A DNA stretch of 58,923 bases from Bacillus aerolatus. Lineage in GTDB: Bacteria; Bacillota; Bacilli; Bacillales; Domibacillaceae. The stretch is from positions 1-58,923 of the forward strand of contig NZ_WEIO01000013.1 of assembly GCF_009183655.1 (NCBI RefSeq), read 5' to 3'. The first letter of the stretch is position 1, and each line of letters opens with the position of its first letter. Shown piece after piece: positions 9,182 through 18,863 of the stretch. The translations under genes were made by a program, and so were the position numbers. Below the pieces are notes generated by a model. It searched no databases. It was not told the DNA's origin and saw only the letters and a program-made list of their open reading frames with translations.

Positions 9182-11140
9182 TTATGAATCTTTTCTATCT
9201 GACTTCGTTCTATCTGGATGATGGGTATAATCATAGTCAGAAGGATTTACTTTTTCAAAGCCTTTCGGTGTATAAAAACGTAATAAGTCTTCGTTTACTA
9301 CTTTGTCTGAAAGTCGGAGTTTCTTTTGGACGATTTCGGCATCTCGTTTGATCTGCTCTGTTTCCTCTATTTGTTCTCCGGTCGTCGTATTATAATACTT
9401 ATCGTTGATTGCTGTTACTTCCTTGCTGATAAAGTCCCCATTTCGGAATGGAACAACGGGGTTATGATCAGGAGAAAGTAAATCTGTCCCCATGTGCACA
9501 TACTCTTTCGTATCTTTGCCTAATAGGTGAAGAACTGTTGGCAGCAAGTCAATCTGACCGCCATATTGATGCTGCACTCCACCTTTGACACCTGGAACAT
9601 GAATAAATAAAGGTACCCGCTGCAACTGAGCATTTTCAAACTTGCCTACTTCTTTTCCCGTAACAACGGACATCGCTTTATTATGGTTATCTGAAATTCC
9701 GTAATGATCTCCATACATAATAATCATCGAGTTATCATATAACCCGGATTTCTTCAAATGACCGAAGAATTCCTGCACCGATTCATCCAAGTATCTGGCC
9801 GTTTGGAAATAACCATCAACAGACTTGTCCCCTGTATGATGCTGTTCAATGGTTGCTTCTTCCGGATTCAGCGGAAATGGGAAATGGTTCGTTAGCGTGA
9901 TAAATTTCGCATAAAACGGCTGCTTCACGGTTTTGAGTAATGGCATTGACTCTCTAAAGAACGGCTTATCTTTCAATCCATAATTTAAGACGTCCTCTTT
10001 ATTCATATCGTAATAGCTGGAATCGAAAAACTGATCAAAACCTAATGATTTATAGATTTCATCCCTGTTCCAAAACGACTTCTTGTTGCCATGGAATACA
10101 GCGGATGTATATCCTTGCTGCCCTAAAATAGCTGGAGCTGCCTGGTACGTGTTATGTCCTTTCATTGAAAAAGCAGATCCTTGCGGTAATCCGAACAATG
10201 AATTTTCAAGCATGAATTCCGCATCGGCCGTTTTCCCTTGCCCTGTTTGATGGAAGAAGTTATCAAAGTAAAACGTATTTGGGTCATGAGATAACGAATT
10301 TAAAAACGGTGTCACTTCTTTTCCATTTAGCTTATAATCAATAATGAAATTTTGCAGAGATTCTAAATGAACATAAATAACATTCATTCCTTTTGCCTTT
10401 CCAAAATATTGCGGGTTAGGCTCTGCATACATAGACTTCGTAAAGTTAGTAACTTCTGTAATATCATTGCTGTCTGCCAAAGCACGCTGCGTAGAAGCCT
10501 TCGAGCTTTGGATCGCATCATAAATAGTGTAATTGTACATACCTAAATACTTCACAAGATAGTTCCGATCAAACGTTCTTGTTAATAACTGAGGACGGTC
10601 TATTTCTGCCAGTCCTAGATTGGCTGAGAAAAAAATCGCTGCTGTTATAAAGACCGCCGTTACTTTACGGCGCTTTAATTTAGCCGGTTCAGGTTTAATG
10701 TATTTGGAAAATAAAAGAACTGTTAAAATCATAGTATCAAGAAAATATAAGAAATCATATGGATGCAGCAAAGCACCAATACTTTTACCTAAATCGCCAG
10801 CGTTATCTGTTTGAGTAAGCGTTGGCAAAGTAATAAAGTCGGTAAAAAAACGATAGTATACGATATTCGCATATAACAAGACTGATAAAAGGAAATCAAT
10901 CACAATGATCCATACAAAAGATCTTCTTCCCCTTGCAAAAAGAGCAAAACCCATAAAGAAAATAGCAGAGCTAATTGGATTGATAAACAGTAAAAACTGC
11001 TGCATTAAATTATCTATGCCTAAATCAAATTCTACCCGATAAGCTGTATACGTTTTGATCCAAAGAAGAACCACTGCCAGCGAAAAAAAGATAATAGGTT
11101 TGCTAAGAGAAAACGAACTCCTATTTGCTGTGTTCTTCAT
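9182..11140 (-). CDS. ltaS: LtaS family lipoteichoic acid synthase (glycerol phosphate transferase)
   Basis: Polymerises glycerol phosphate from phosphatidylglycerol outside the membrane. The 652-residue product has five N-terminal spans (roughly residues 14-200) and a large extracellular sulfatase-like domain. The catalytic threonine lies in GQGKTADAEF, with metal-site segments MYGDHYGISDN and VFHGNKKSFWNR. An ALA/D sequence before the catalytic domain fits signal-peptidase cleavage as known for LtaS. ATG at 11140 is chosen for its AGAGGTG site. Bacillus carries several paralogs (LtaS, YfnI, YqgS, YvgJ) and I cannot tell which this is. Confidence 0.9.
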   Translation of the reverse strand: MKNTANRSSFSLSKPIIFFSLAVVLLWIKTYTAYRVEFDLGIDNLMQQFLLFINPISSAIFFMGFALFARGRRSFVWIIVIDFLLSVLLYANIVYYRFFTDFITLPTLTQTDNAGDLGKSIGALLHPYDFLYFLDTMILTVLLFSKYIKPEPAKLKRRKVTAVFITAAIFFSANLGLAEIDRPQLLTRTFDRNYLVKYLGMYNYTIYDAIQSSKASTQRALADSNDITEVTNFTKSMYAEPNPQYFGKAKGMNVIYVHLESLQNFIIDYKLNGKEVTPFLNSLSHDPNTFYFDNFFHQTGQGKTADAEFMLENSLFGLPQGSAFSMKGHNTYQAAPAILGQQGYTSAVFHGNKKSFWNRDEIYKSLGFDQFFDSSYYDMNKEDVLNYGLKDKPFFRESMPLLKTVKQPFYAKFITLTNHFPFPLNPEEATIEQHHTGDKSVDGYFQTARYLDESVQEFFGHLKKSGLYDNSMIIMYGDHYGISDNHNKAMSVVTGKEVGKFENAQLQRVPLFIHVPGVKGGVQHQYGGQIDLLPTVLHLLGKDTKEYVHMGTDLLSPDHNPVVPFRNGDFISKEVTAINDKYYNTTTGEQIEETEQIKRDAEIVQKKLRLSDKVVNEDLLRFYTPKGFEKVNPSDYDYTHHPDRTKSDRKDS

Positions 11141-11494
11141 TACATTTTCACCTCTACTCATATAAATACAATTGTATACTCCATTGTATACAACTTTATT
11201 TGGTTAAAACTTCAAGAACTTCGGGGCACGAAACAAAAAACTAACATACTAAATGATAAGTACTGTAGATAAAAAAGTCAACACCATTGCTCTTGGTAAC
11301 ATCCCCCTTACTTTCCTCCTTCATTACGCATACGCACATCAGCACATCACTTAAACATAGAAATTATTATTTGTTTCACCGCTTACATTGTAACGAAGGG
11401 GATTTTTTCGCAGACAAAAAAGGCCGTCCGAAAATCAGTTATTCACTGACTTATAGGACAGCCCTTCTTACGATTAGTCAATACCTTTTTCTCT
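11141..11494. other. intergenic stretch between ltaS and the M20D gene
   Basis: Apart from the terminator at 11417-11466, the region holds only a short palindrome-rich segment (TTGTATACAA type, about 11170-11195) before ltaS, possibly part of its promoter or an operator. No gene is supported on either strand. Confidence 0.5.
11417..11466 (-). terminator. terminator of the MFS-M20D operon (repeat family A)
   Basis: A hairpin after the amidohydrolase stop shares its core (CAGTTATTCACTGACTT and GGACAGCC) with the nadE and tsaD terminators. On the minus strand it ends in a T-rich tract. Confidence 0.8.
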
Positions 11495-12682
11495 TTAATC
11501 TAACTCAAAATAACTGCAGACGACCTGGCCAACTGATTTGGCGGCAACAAGAAGCGCCTCTTCATCAATATCGAATTTTGGGTGATGATTAAAATAAGCT
11601 TTTTCCACGCCTTTCGGTTTACAGCCAATGTAGAAGAAACAGCCTGGGATTTTTTTTGCGTAGTACGAAAAGTCTTCGGATCCAGAAAACATTGGGAATT
11701 CAACGATTTTCTTAACATCTGGATCATTCATACTTTCAAGGCTTGCGACCACATCTGTCGTTATTTTCGGATCATTATATAACGGCGGATAATCAGGTGC
11801 ATATGTCAGCTCGCATTTGACGCCGAATTCTGCTTCAACTCCGCCGACGATGCGGTGAATTTCTTTTTCGATCAACTGCTGTGTTTCACCTGTCATATAA
11901 CGTACATCACCTTCAAGCTCCACACTGTCTTTAATGACATTGAATGCACCTTTCCCGTCAAAAGAACCGATGGTTACCACGCCGACATCGAACGGATTCA
12001 ACCGGCGGCTGATAATCGTTTGAACAGCTGTCACAAAGTGAGAACCGGCGACAATCGCGTCGTTTGCTAAATGCGGGGAAGAACCGTGGCCGCCGGTGCC
12101 TTGGATCACGAGTTTAAAATACGTTCTTCCCGCCATCGCATAACCGCTGCGGTAGCCTACGTCACCTGTCGGATTTGTTGGGAACAAGTGGATGCCGAAG
12201 ACCGCATCTAAGTCATCAAGCACACCTGATTCCACAATGCTTTTCGCTCCGCCAGGCGGGGTTTCCTCCGCGTGCTGGTGAATAATTTTAATCGTTCCAG
12301 CAATGAACGATTTTAATTGAATAAGGCAATCCGCCAGAATTAATAAGTAGGCGGTATGCCCGTCATGCCCGCATGCATGCATGACACCCTCATTTTTTGA
12401 TTTAAATGGCACGTCTGTTTCTTCCAAAATCGGCAGCGCATCAAAGTCTGCCCGGAGGCCGATCGTTTTCCCTGGTTTCTCTCCCTTGATTGTAACAATG
12501 ATTCCATAACCATTCCCTACATTTGTTTCTACTTCTACATCTTTCCCTTTATAAAAGTTTGCAATGTATTGAGCTGTTTTTTCTTCTTTAAAGGACAACT
12601 CAGGATTTTCGTGTAAATAACGACGGATTTGAATCATTTCATCTTTACGCGCTTCCAACATTTCCATCAATTTGCTTCTCAT
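11495..12682 (-). CDS. M20D family amidohydrolase (N-acyl-amino acid / hippurate hydrolase-like)
   Basis: The 395-residue binuclear metal hydrolase probably removes acyl groups from N-acyl amino acids. Motifs: LRADFDALPI, HACGHDGHTA (metal and catalytic residues), HQHAEETPPGGAK with the catalytic Glu, GTGGHGSSPH in the dimerisation domain, and GSEDFSYY. Start: ATG at 12682, where GGGAGG lies 8 bases upstream; an earlier in-frame ATG is too close to that site. It begins three bases after the MFS stop, so the two genes form an operon, possibly pairing transport and hydrolysis of acylated compounds. The true substrate is unknown. Confidence 0.88.
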   Translation of the reverse strand: MRSKLMEMLEARKDEMIQIRRYLHENPELSFKEEKTAQYIANFYKGKDVEVETNVGNGYGIIVTIKGEKPGKTIGLRADFDALPILEETDVPFKSKNEGVMHACGHDGHTAYLLILADCLIQLKSFIAGTIKIIHQHAEETPPGGAKSIVESGVLDDLDAVFGIHLFPTNPTGDVGYRSGYAMAGRTYFKLVIQGTGGHGSSPHLANDAIVAGSHFVTAVQTIISRRLNPFDVGVVTIGSFDGKGAFNVIKDSVELEGDVRYMTGETQQLIEKEIHRIVGGVEAEFGVKCELTYAPDYPPLYNDPKITTDVVASLESMNDPDVKKIVEFPMFSGSEDFSYYAKKIPGCFFYIGCKPKGVEKAYFNHHPKFDIDEEALLVAAKSVGQVVCSYFELD

Positions 12683-12684
12683 GT

Positions 12685-14127
12685 TCATTGCCTCCCTTTA
12701 TTTATTATAAGTGAATGGTCGGAAAGCCCTTCTCTCAGTGACGGTTTACTCGATTTTCCCCCGGTGCTTTTTGGAATGGTAAACATAATGGACAGTAGAG
12801 CGAGTACCGCAAACAGCACATTCGTGACCAGTCCTGCAGATGCCGCTGCTTCAACATTCCCAGCTGCGGCAATTGTACTATAAACAGTAGCGGATATTGC
12901 CACACCAAATGACCCGCCAAGTGAACTCGCCATTTTGTAAATCCCTGACGCCTCACCGATTTTTTCCGCGGGCGCATTGGAAACGGCTGTGTCTGTAGAT
13001 GGAGTAGCATACATTCCGAGTCCGATACCAAATAACATAAAGCCGATAAAGACTACTACTGTATAAATTGTACCCGGAAAGAATGTAAGAGCCATCACGC
13101 CAACACCGACCGCTGTAATAATTGGACCCAGGATCATCGGTTTTCGAGCGCCGGCCCGCTGCAATATTTTTTCGCCGACACGGATCATCAATAATACAGC
13201 CACTAAGTAACCGAGTGATAACATGCCGGATTGAAAAGCAGTGAATCCTCTGCCAACTTGGACATATGTATTCGCAACAACGAGCGTTCCGGCCACAGCA
13301 TTCAGCAAAAAGTTTGAAATAACCGCGCCTGTGTAAGGCTTGTTTTTAAACAATGAAAAATCAATAAATCCATTTTGTTTTCCTTTTACAAACTTAAAGA
13401 AAATAAATACCCCAATGACTGTGACCGCAATTAAACTTAATGTGAGTACGCTTGTCCAGCCAAAATCAGCCCCGCGTGTAATCACTAAATTTAAAGCAAT
13501 CATAACGATAACGAATACAAACAACCCGGCAAAGTCAAATTTAGAAGCAGTTGTTTGTTCCACTTTACTTTCCGGTGTATCTTTAATTAGAATCATCGCA
13601 AGCAGGGCAAAAACAATGGAGAAGATGAAAATCCATTTCCACCCCATATAAGTGGCAATGGCTCCCCCCGCAAAAGAACAAACCCCTGAACCTCCCCACG
13701 ATCCAATGGACCAGTAGCTTATAGCACGCTGCCGATCGGCTCCTTCATAATAATCTTTAATTAAAGCAATTGTCGCAGGCATGATACAGGCAGCTGACAA
13801 TCCTTGAATCACACGCCCGATAATCAGCAGCACGGCACCTTGTGCAAAAATGAGGCAAAGCGAACCGATAATACTCAATGTTAAACCGATATATGTCATT
13901 TTCTTTCGGCCAACTTTATCAGCCAGCCCGCCGGCAGCAACAACAAATATACCCGAAAACAAAGCTGTTAAACTAATGGCTACATTCAATATACCAAGCG
14001 AAATGCCCAAGTCCGACTGAACAGCTGGAACAACATTAACCATCGCCTGGGCAAAAAGCCAAAACGTAATAACACCAAACACAATTCCTGTAATCATTTT
14101 ATTTGTTCCTTTATAACCCGCTTCCAT
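12685..14127 (-). CDS. MFS transporter, 14-span DHA2 type (drug/metabolite exporter)
   Basis: A 480-residue proton-driven transporter. Visible family features are GGLADKVGRKKMTYIG after span 2 (loop 2-3 motif), GRVIQGLSAACIMPATIALIKDYY and the antiporter-type stretch GGSGVCSFAGGAIATYMGWKWIF. The organisation resembles the NorB/SdrM/QacA group. I chose ATG at 14127, with AAGGGGG five bases upstream; the frame runs open to 14196 without a site. Being coupled to an amidohydrolase hints at metabolite rather than drug efflux, but this is inference. Confidence 0.85.
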   Translation of the reverse strand: MEAGYKGTNKMITGIVFGVITFWLFAQAMVNVVPAVQSDLGISLGILNVAISLTALFSGIFVVAAGGLADKVGRKKMTYIGLTLSIIGSLCLIFAQGAVLLIIGRVIQGLSAACIMPATIALIKDYYEGADRQRAISYWSIGSWGGSGVCSFAGGAIATYMGWKWIFIFSIVFALLAMILIKDTPESKVEQTTASKFDFAGLFVFVIVMIALNLVITRGADFGWTSVLTLSLIAVTVIGVFIFFKFVKGKQNGFIDFSLFKNKPYTGAVISNFLLNAVAGTLVVANTYVQVGRGFTAFQSGMLSLGYLVAVLLMIRVGEKILQRAGARKPMILGPIITAVGVGVMALTFFPGTIYTVVVFIGFMLFGIGLGMYATPSTDTAVSNAPAEKIGEASGIYKMASSLGGSFGVAISATVYSTIAAAGNVEAAASAGLVTNVLFAVLALLSIMFTIPKSTGGKSSKPSLREGLSDHSLIINKGRQ

Positions 14128-14310
14128 AGTGTCCCCCTTGATGTTCTCTGTCAGTTTCTTTTCCTTTTCCACTTTTAGCAAGACAGCAGCCTTCATGTGA
14201 AATTGCTGGAGAATTCCCTTTTAATGTGTACTCATACGATCGTAATCATCCTGTAAAAAAGAGTTAAGTACAACTAAACCGCTCATTTTTGACTTTTTTG
14301 AGGATAGGTT

Positions 14311-14345
14311 ATTTGACTTCGAGAGGCTAGGCGCTGAAGCTGGAC
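14311..14345. repeat. fragment of a dispersed Bacillaceae intergenic repeat
   Basis: The minus strand reads GTCCAGCTTCAGCGCCTAGC followed by CTCGAAGTCAAAT. From memory this matches a repeat common in Bacillaceae intergenic regions (GTCTAGCTCC.GCGCCTAG type). Related pieces occur at 50296-50350 and 58398-58520. Confidence 0.6.
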
Positions 14346-14401
14346 ATCGATCTAGCCCTCTCAAAGTTATCCTCTGTAAATTTATCATTTCCTAGACAAT
14401 G

Positions 14402-14448
14402 AAAAAAGAGGCTTCTCATAAGTTCGATGAACTTATGAGAAGCCTCTT
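14402..14448. terminator. hairpin terminator of ykvI (repeat family B)
   Basis: AAAGAGGCTTCTCATAAGTT pairs almost perfectly with its complement around a short loop. It lies directly past the ykvI stop. The CTCATAAGTT/AACTTATGAG arms recur at 22499-22543 and 47954-48000. Confidence 0.85.
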
Positions 14449-14458
14449 TAAACTTGTC

Positions 14459-15517
14459 CTACCTATTAACAACCTTCTCAGGAAGTTTGATCGAAGCAAC
14501 AACAAGTGCCCCGACGAGGAACAAACCAAGATATCCGATGAGCGGATAGAAGAAAGCAACAAGCTTTGTAAAGCCTGCGAAACTTGCAACGAATGCAACA
14601 ATTCCTGTAATGATGACAAATACGTTGAACTTCTTCGTATTCGATTCAATAAAACGGGCCCCAAATGCATAGAACATGCTGACTGCTGTGTTGAAGATCA
14701 TACCGAATAAGATGATTGACATGAAAACCGCAAGAACCGGCGAAATATCATCGACTATTTTTAGCATTGGCATGTCGAAATTTGCTACTTTATCAATTTT
14801 CGCGAAGATCGCAAGATGGCTAAGAACGATAAGAATACCTAGACCAAGTCCACCAACGAGACCGCCGAGCGCTGCCGTTTTCTCATCTTCCTCAGCTCCA
14901 CCCATGACGAGCGTCATTGCGGCACCGACCGCGATGTTAAACGACACATAGTTGACTGCTGAGATGAACCAGTGCGGCAGGGCTGATTTCTGTGCTTCTG
15001 CAATCGGATTCAGTTCTGCAAATGACAAATCCATTGTGAGCAGACTATATATACTAATAAGGATGACCGCGAGCACAAGGAATGGCGTTATACTGCCGAT
15101 AACTGCGATAACCTTTTGAACGTTCAACATAACTGTCACTATGACAAGAACTGTCATAAGAACGCTTCCAACAAACGGCGCTAATCCGAACTGCTGATTA
15201 AGAATTGAACCAGATCCAGCAATCATTACGACTCCAACGCCGAACAGTGTGAAGATAATTATATAATCAACGACGACTCCAAGATAACGGCCGCTGATTT
15301 TGTAGACCACATCTTTATGAGATGTTGTCCGCATACGGCTTCCAATTCTTGTAAGTGTCATGCCAAGGTATGCGAACAGCGCTGTCGCAACGATAGCTGC
15401 CGCAGTTCCAAGGTGGCCAAAGCTCGTGAAGTATTGTAAAACTTCCTGTCCTGAAGCGAATCCTGCACCGACGATAATTCCAATGAAGGCGCTTCCCATT
15501 TTTAATATTTTTCCCAT
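14459..15517 (-). CDS. ykvI: YkvI family membrane protein
   Basis: A 352-residue integral membrane protein with about 10 spans, related to the APC/NSS-like transporter fold. It opens with GSAFIGIIVGAGFASGQEVLQYF, a glycine-rich unwound first helix typical of YkvI. The substrate is not established. The ATG at 15517 follows GGGAGG closely. It is monocistronic with its own family-B terminator. Confidence 0.85.
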   Translation of the reverse strand: MGKILKMGSAFIGIIVGAGFASGQEVLQYFTSFGHLGTAAAIVATALFAYLGMTLTRIGSRMRTTSHKDVVYKISGRYLGVVVDYIIIFTLFGVGVVMIAGSGSILNQQFGLAPFVGSVLMTVLVIVTVMLNVQKVIAVIGSITPFLVLAVILISIYSLLTMDLSFAELNPIAEAQKSALPHWFISAVNYVSFNIAVGAAMTLVMGGAEEDEKTAALGGLVGGLGLGILIVLSHLAIFAKIDKVANFDMPMLKIVDDISPVLAVFMSIILFGMIFNTAVSMFYAFGARFIESNTKKFNVFVIITGIVAFVASFAGFTKLVAFFYPLIGYLGLFLVGALVVASIKLPEKVVNR

Positions 15518-15843
15518 AATGCCTCCCGAGTACTCTTGTTGTTTTTAAATACTAACTTTACGAAATAGTTAAAAAAATCAGTGTAAGCGTTTTTAATCCT
15601 TTCTTAATTTATCACTATTGTCATTGTTTTTCAATAAAAAAAAGCACGATCATTGATTTGCGAAAAAACTCCACAAAAAGAAGCGTTCCCTGATGTATCT
15701 TTCAACATTGGAGGAGAACTGATCGCTAAGGGAGATTATGTAATGTGGGACGCTGGGAACATGGGGATACAATATACAGAGCTTGTTTTCAGTAACCTGC
15801 CTGTTGGTTCTCTTCCTGCGGCAAATGCGGGGTTTTCACTGCC
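15518..15843. other. intergenic stretch between ykvI and ogt
   Basis: It holds the presumed ykvI promoter and a 64-codon plus-strand open frame (15653-15847) with a TTG start and no ribosome site. I could not recognise that frame and do not call it a gene. Confidence 0.5.
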
Positions 15844-16380
15844 TTAGGCATCGGCCGCTCCTCCGCTTTGAGTTTCTAATTGAAGCAGATATTGCTTCAT
15901 CTCCATGCCTCCCCGGTAACCTGTTATCGCCCCACTCTTTCCAATGACACGGTGACACGGCACTGTAATCAACACCGGGTTGGCCCCGATAGCTGTTCCA
16001 ACAGCGCGAACCGCCTTAGGTCTTTGAATGAGCTCGGCAATATCGGAATAAGAATACGTTTTTCCATAAGGAATCTGCTTTAACGCTTCCCAAATTTCTT
16101 CTTGAAACGGCGTTCCTTTTACGTCTACAGGCAATGAGAAAGATTGCCGTGTCCCCTCAAAATATTCATGCAGTTCATTTATATATGGCTTTAAAACTTC
16201 TTCATTTTTTACAAGAGACGCTTTCGGAAATTGTTTTTGTATCCAAGCTTCAAGCTCCTCATACGACTGCCCGGGTGAGCCTACATAGCAAAGCCCCTTT
16301 TCCGTCTTCGCTGCATATAATTGCCACTGATCGTATTCCAGAATCGCCCAGTCAATCATTTGTTCTTTATCATTAATCAT
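15844..16380 (-). CDS. ogt: methylated-DNA--protein-cysteine S-methyltransferase
   Basis: Repairs O6-alkylguanine by transferring the alkyl group to its own cysteine. In this 178-residue protein the acceptor Cys is in PCHRVIGKSGAITGYRGG, preceded by the helix-turn-helix segment RAVGTAIGANPVLI. ATG at 16380 is preceded by GGAG. A remnant of another alkylation repair gene (alkA) lies just upstream on the opposite strand. Confidence 0.93.
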   Translation of the reverse strand: MINDKEQMIDWAILEYDQWQLYAAKTEKGLCYVGSPGQSYEELEAWIQKQFPKASLVKNEEVLKPYINELHEYFEGTRQSFSLPVDVKGTPFQEEIWEALKQIPYGKTYSYSDIAELIQRPKAVRAVGTAIGANPVLITVPCHRVIGKSGAITGYRGGMEMKQYLLQLETQSGGAADA

Positions 16381-16462
16381 GATTCTCCCGCTCCTTATTC
16401 AAGTTGTGGTGATAGTCTTTTCGATAGCTTGATGATGTGCACCCTAACTTCTGACAGAAGAA

Positions 16463-16555
16463 AAACCTACTAAAGAAGAGATTCTTAAATTATCTGCAGC
16501 GTGGACCAATTGGGAATCCTATGCGACTTTTTATTTATGGAGATTAATTTATTAA
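16463..16555 (+). pseudogene. 3' remnant of a DNA-3-methyladenine glycosylase (AlkA-like)
   Basis: A short frame reads PTKEEILKLSAAWTNWESYA then TFYLWR and a stop. This matches the C-terminal helix of AlkA glycosylases (E.I...A..W.PWRSYA..YLW). Upstream sequence does not continue the protein, so only the last 30 or so residues survive. It faces ogt head to head, a common pairing of the two alkylation repair genes. Confidence 0.7.
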
Positions 16556-16650
16556 TAGTAGTTCCAGTTTCATACATAAGAGTAACTGAACAGCGGAGTC
16601 TACTCTTCAGTTACTCTTTAAAAAACACAATTTTCAACATAAACTATTAT

Positions 16651-17505
16651 TTAATCATCATTGTCCGTACTGTTTTCGTCGTCATCATTGAGATCATCCT
16701 CGTCGTCGTCGTCTTCAACATCATCATCCCCGCTTGGTTTTGGATCAGATTGTGGTTTTGGCTGTGGCTTTGGCTGTGCTTTTGCGTACCAGGAAATGGA
16801 TGATACTTTGCCTGTATTGGCTTGAACGTACACGTGAGCACCTTCTGACGGGCCATCAACTGTCACTTTGTAATGTTTCCCATTTTGTGTGATTACTTCT
16901 GATAAGTTTGTCACTTTCCCATTAATTTGCTGTAACGCGATATTTCTTGCTTGCTGTTTTGAAATGAGCGATGTGTTTGTATTGCTCTTTTGTTCTATTC
17001 CTTTAGATAAGTGATCTTTCATTTGAGTATTTGAGGCCATTTTCTTTTCTGTATTGGCCACAATCTTTTTCTTTTTTAAATCATATTCAACGCTATAATG
17101 CTTATCGTCTTTTTTAACGGTTGCTTCTGCAAATGCTCCCTCTTTTTTATTGACTTGTTTAATTTGATCTATTCGTCCGTTTAATTCTTTCTCTATATTT
17201 TTTTTCGCTTCGTCAATAGTCAGCAGACTTTCTTTTCTCTTAATGAGCCGAACATTACTAACTTTCTTCGTGTTTCCATCGACATACATATTATAAATCC
17301 CTTTATGATTGTCGATTGATATTTGATAGTTGTTATTCTCTTTATTTACGGTTGTATTAAGGACTTTGCCTCCGTATAACTTTACAGCGATTGCTTCAGC
17401 TTCTTTTTGAGAAATATTTACAGGGTGCTCTTTTTTAAAAATTTGAAATAAAGTAAAGGACAAACCGAAAATAATAAATACAATTAGTAAAACTTTCACT
17501 TTCAT
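16651..17505 (-). CDS. PepSY domain protein with acidic tail
   Basis: A 284-residue exported or membrane-anchored protein: a hydrophobic N-terminal segment (residues 3-20) is followed by three PepSY-like repeats (around 30-100, 95-160 and 180-240). A QPKPQPKPQSDPKP linker leads to an Asp/Glu-rich tail. PepSY domains are thought to modulate extracytoplasmic enzymes; the tail may bind divalent cations (inference). ATG at 17505 follows AGAGGTG and is 13 bases after the kinase stop. As the last gene of the run it may be an accessory or target of the two-component system. Confidence 0.82.
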   Translation of the reverse strand: MKVKVLLIVFIIFGLSFTLFQIFKKEHPVNISQKEAEAIAVKLYGGKVLNTTVNKENNNYQISIDNHKGIYNMYVDGNTKKVSNVRLIKRKESLLTIDEAKKNIEKELNGRIDQIKQVNKKEGAFAEATVKKDDKHYSVEYDLKKKKIVANTEKKMASNTQMKDHLSKGIEQKSNTNTSLISKQQARNIALQQINGKVTNLSEVITQNGKHYKVTVDGPSEGAHVYVQANTGKVSSISWYAKAQPKPQPKPQSDPKPSGDDDVEDDDDEDDLNDDDENSTDNDD

Positions 17506-17518
17506 GAGACTACACCTC

Positions 17519-18859
17519 TTATTTTGGCAATGTAACAGTAAAAGTGGACCCTTTTCCTTCAGCACTTTCCAAAGTTATATTACCATCATGCTGTTCGGCA
17601 ATCCGCTTAGCGATTGATAGCCCCAACCCTGATCCCCCTGTTTTCCGGCTTCTCGTTTTATCTACACGATATAATCTGTCAAAAACATGTGGTTGAGTGT
17701 CAAGCGGTATTCCAACCCCATTGTCCTTTACACTAAGGCTCATACTGTTATTCGTTTCTTTCACTTCTACTAGAATATCATCGTCACTATATTTCTTTGC
17801 ATTATCTAACAAAATAACTAGTAACTGAACAAAGCTTTGTTCATGTATTTTCATATGTATTTCGCGCTGTTCATTTTTCAAATAAATAGTATGTTTAAAG
17901 GCTTGCTGCAGCCGCTGAATCGTCGTCTCGACAATCGATATAATGTTTACCACTTCTTTTTCACTTTCAATCACTTCTTCAGATTTTGCCAATTGCAATA
18001 ACTGCTCTGTTAAATATTTCATGCGGCTTGATTCAGACGCAATTGCATCAATGGCTTCTTCCAATATATCAGGACGCTCTTTCCCCCAACGTTTTAATAG
18101 TTTCACATAACTATCAATTACCGTTAAGGGCGTCTTTAATTCGTGAGAGGCATCGGCTACGAATTGTTCTTGCTTAGAATAACTTTTTTCCAGTTTTTCC
18201 ATCATTCGATTAAACGTACTCGCCATTTCATTTAATTCGTCTTTCGTATGGTTTGTTATGGCAATTTGCTCATACGATTCGTTTTCTTCTATCGTTTTCA
18301 TTGTTTGAGTGAGCCGCTGTATTGGCCGCGATATCACTCGGCCTAAAAAGCCGCTGGCTGCAAATAAAATAATAATAACAACCATCGTTGCGAACATTAA
18401 CACCCATTTTAAATCATCGACGCTGCTAAAAAGTAAATCAACATTTTCAATCACTTGTAAATTCACAACTGCTCCATTTTCATTAATAGCAGGAATGGAG
18501 ACGATCACAAACATAGAGTCCTTATATTGCACTACTCCCTCAAATTGATCATCGTCATACTTACTTCGAATATTTCGATAATCGTTATTTGTTGTCACTT
18601 CAATTACAGGATTGTTATTGCTGTCAACGATACGAATCATGCCGTCGCTTATTAAATATGCCTGCAATACTTGCACCATTGATATATTTGCATTCGTATT
18701 CATCTCTTCTGCGATATTATTCGACGTATTCGTTAAGCGATTTTGTTCAGATGTTGTAGTTGTATTTTTGAATACAAAATAAATCGATGTATTTGCTATT
18801 ATGAGCAGGACGATTAACACAACGGTTGTTGATAGTTGTATACGTGTTCGTAACCTCAT
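17519..18859 (-). CDS. sensor histidine kinase
   Basis: A 446-residue membrane kinase. It has two spans (about 11-31 and 152-172) flanking a sensor domain of about 120 residues, then a HAMP linker and HisKA with phosphoacceptor His239 (ADASHELKTPLTVI). The HATPase domain has DNAKKYS, DNGVGIP and GGSGLGLSIAKRI. The gene starts four bases after the regulator stop, with AAAGGA inside the preceding coding end. The architecture resembles CssS/ArlS-type kinases paired with OmpR-class regulators; the signal is unknown. Confidence 0.92.
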   Translation of the reverse strand: MRLRTRIQLSTTVVLIVLLIIANTSIYFVFKNTTTTSEQNRLTNTSNNIAEEMNTNANISMVQVLQAYLISDGMIRIVDSNNNPVIEVTTNNDYRNIRSKYDDDQFEGVVQYKDSMFVIVSIPAINENGAVVNLQVIENVDLLFSSVDDLKWVLMFATMVVIIILFAASGFLGRVISRPIQRLTQTMKTIEENESYEQIAITNHTKDELNEMASTFNRMMEKLEKSYSKQEQFVADASHELKTPLTVIDSYVKLLKRWGKERPDILEEAIDAIASESSRMKYLTEQLLQLAKSEEVIESEKEVVNIISIVETTIQRLQQAFKHTIYLKNEQREIHMKIHEQSFVQLLVILLDNAKKYSDDDILVEVKETNNSMSLSVKDNGVGIPLDTQPHVFDRLYRVDKTRSRKTGGSGLGLSIAKRIAEQHDGNITLESAEGKGSTFTVTLPK

Positions 18860-18863
18860 ACGC

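Larger units (their letters stand above)
14128..14458. other. intergenic stretch with a Bacillaceae repeat and a terminator
   Basis: The 331 bases hold the promoter side of the MFS operon, a dispersed-repeat fragment at 14311-14345 and the ykvI terminator at 14402-14448. No gene is supported. Confidence 0.6.

Noticed and set aside
11170-11195. GntR-type operator (TTGTATACAA) before ltaS
   Set aside because: Short AT-rich palindromes are common by chance and no regulator gene is nearby; noted only as intergenic content.
15653-15847. 64-codon plus-strand frame between ykvI and ogt
   Set aside because: TTG start without a ribosome site. I looked for P450 or other enzyme motifs and found none convincing.
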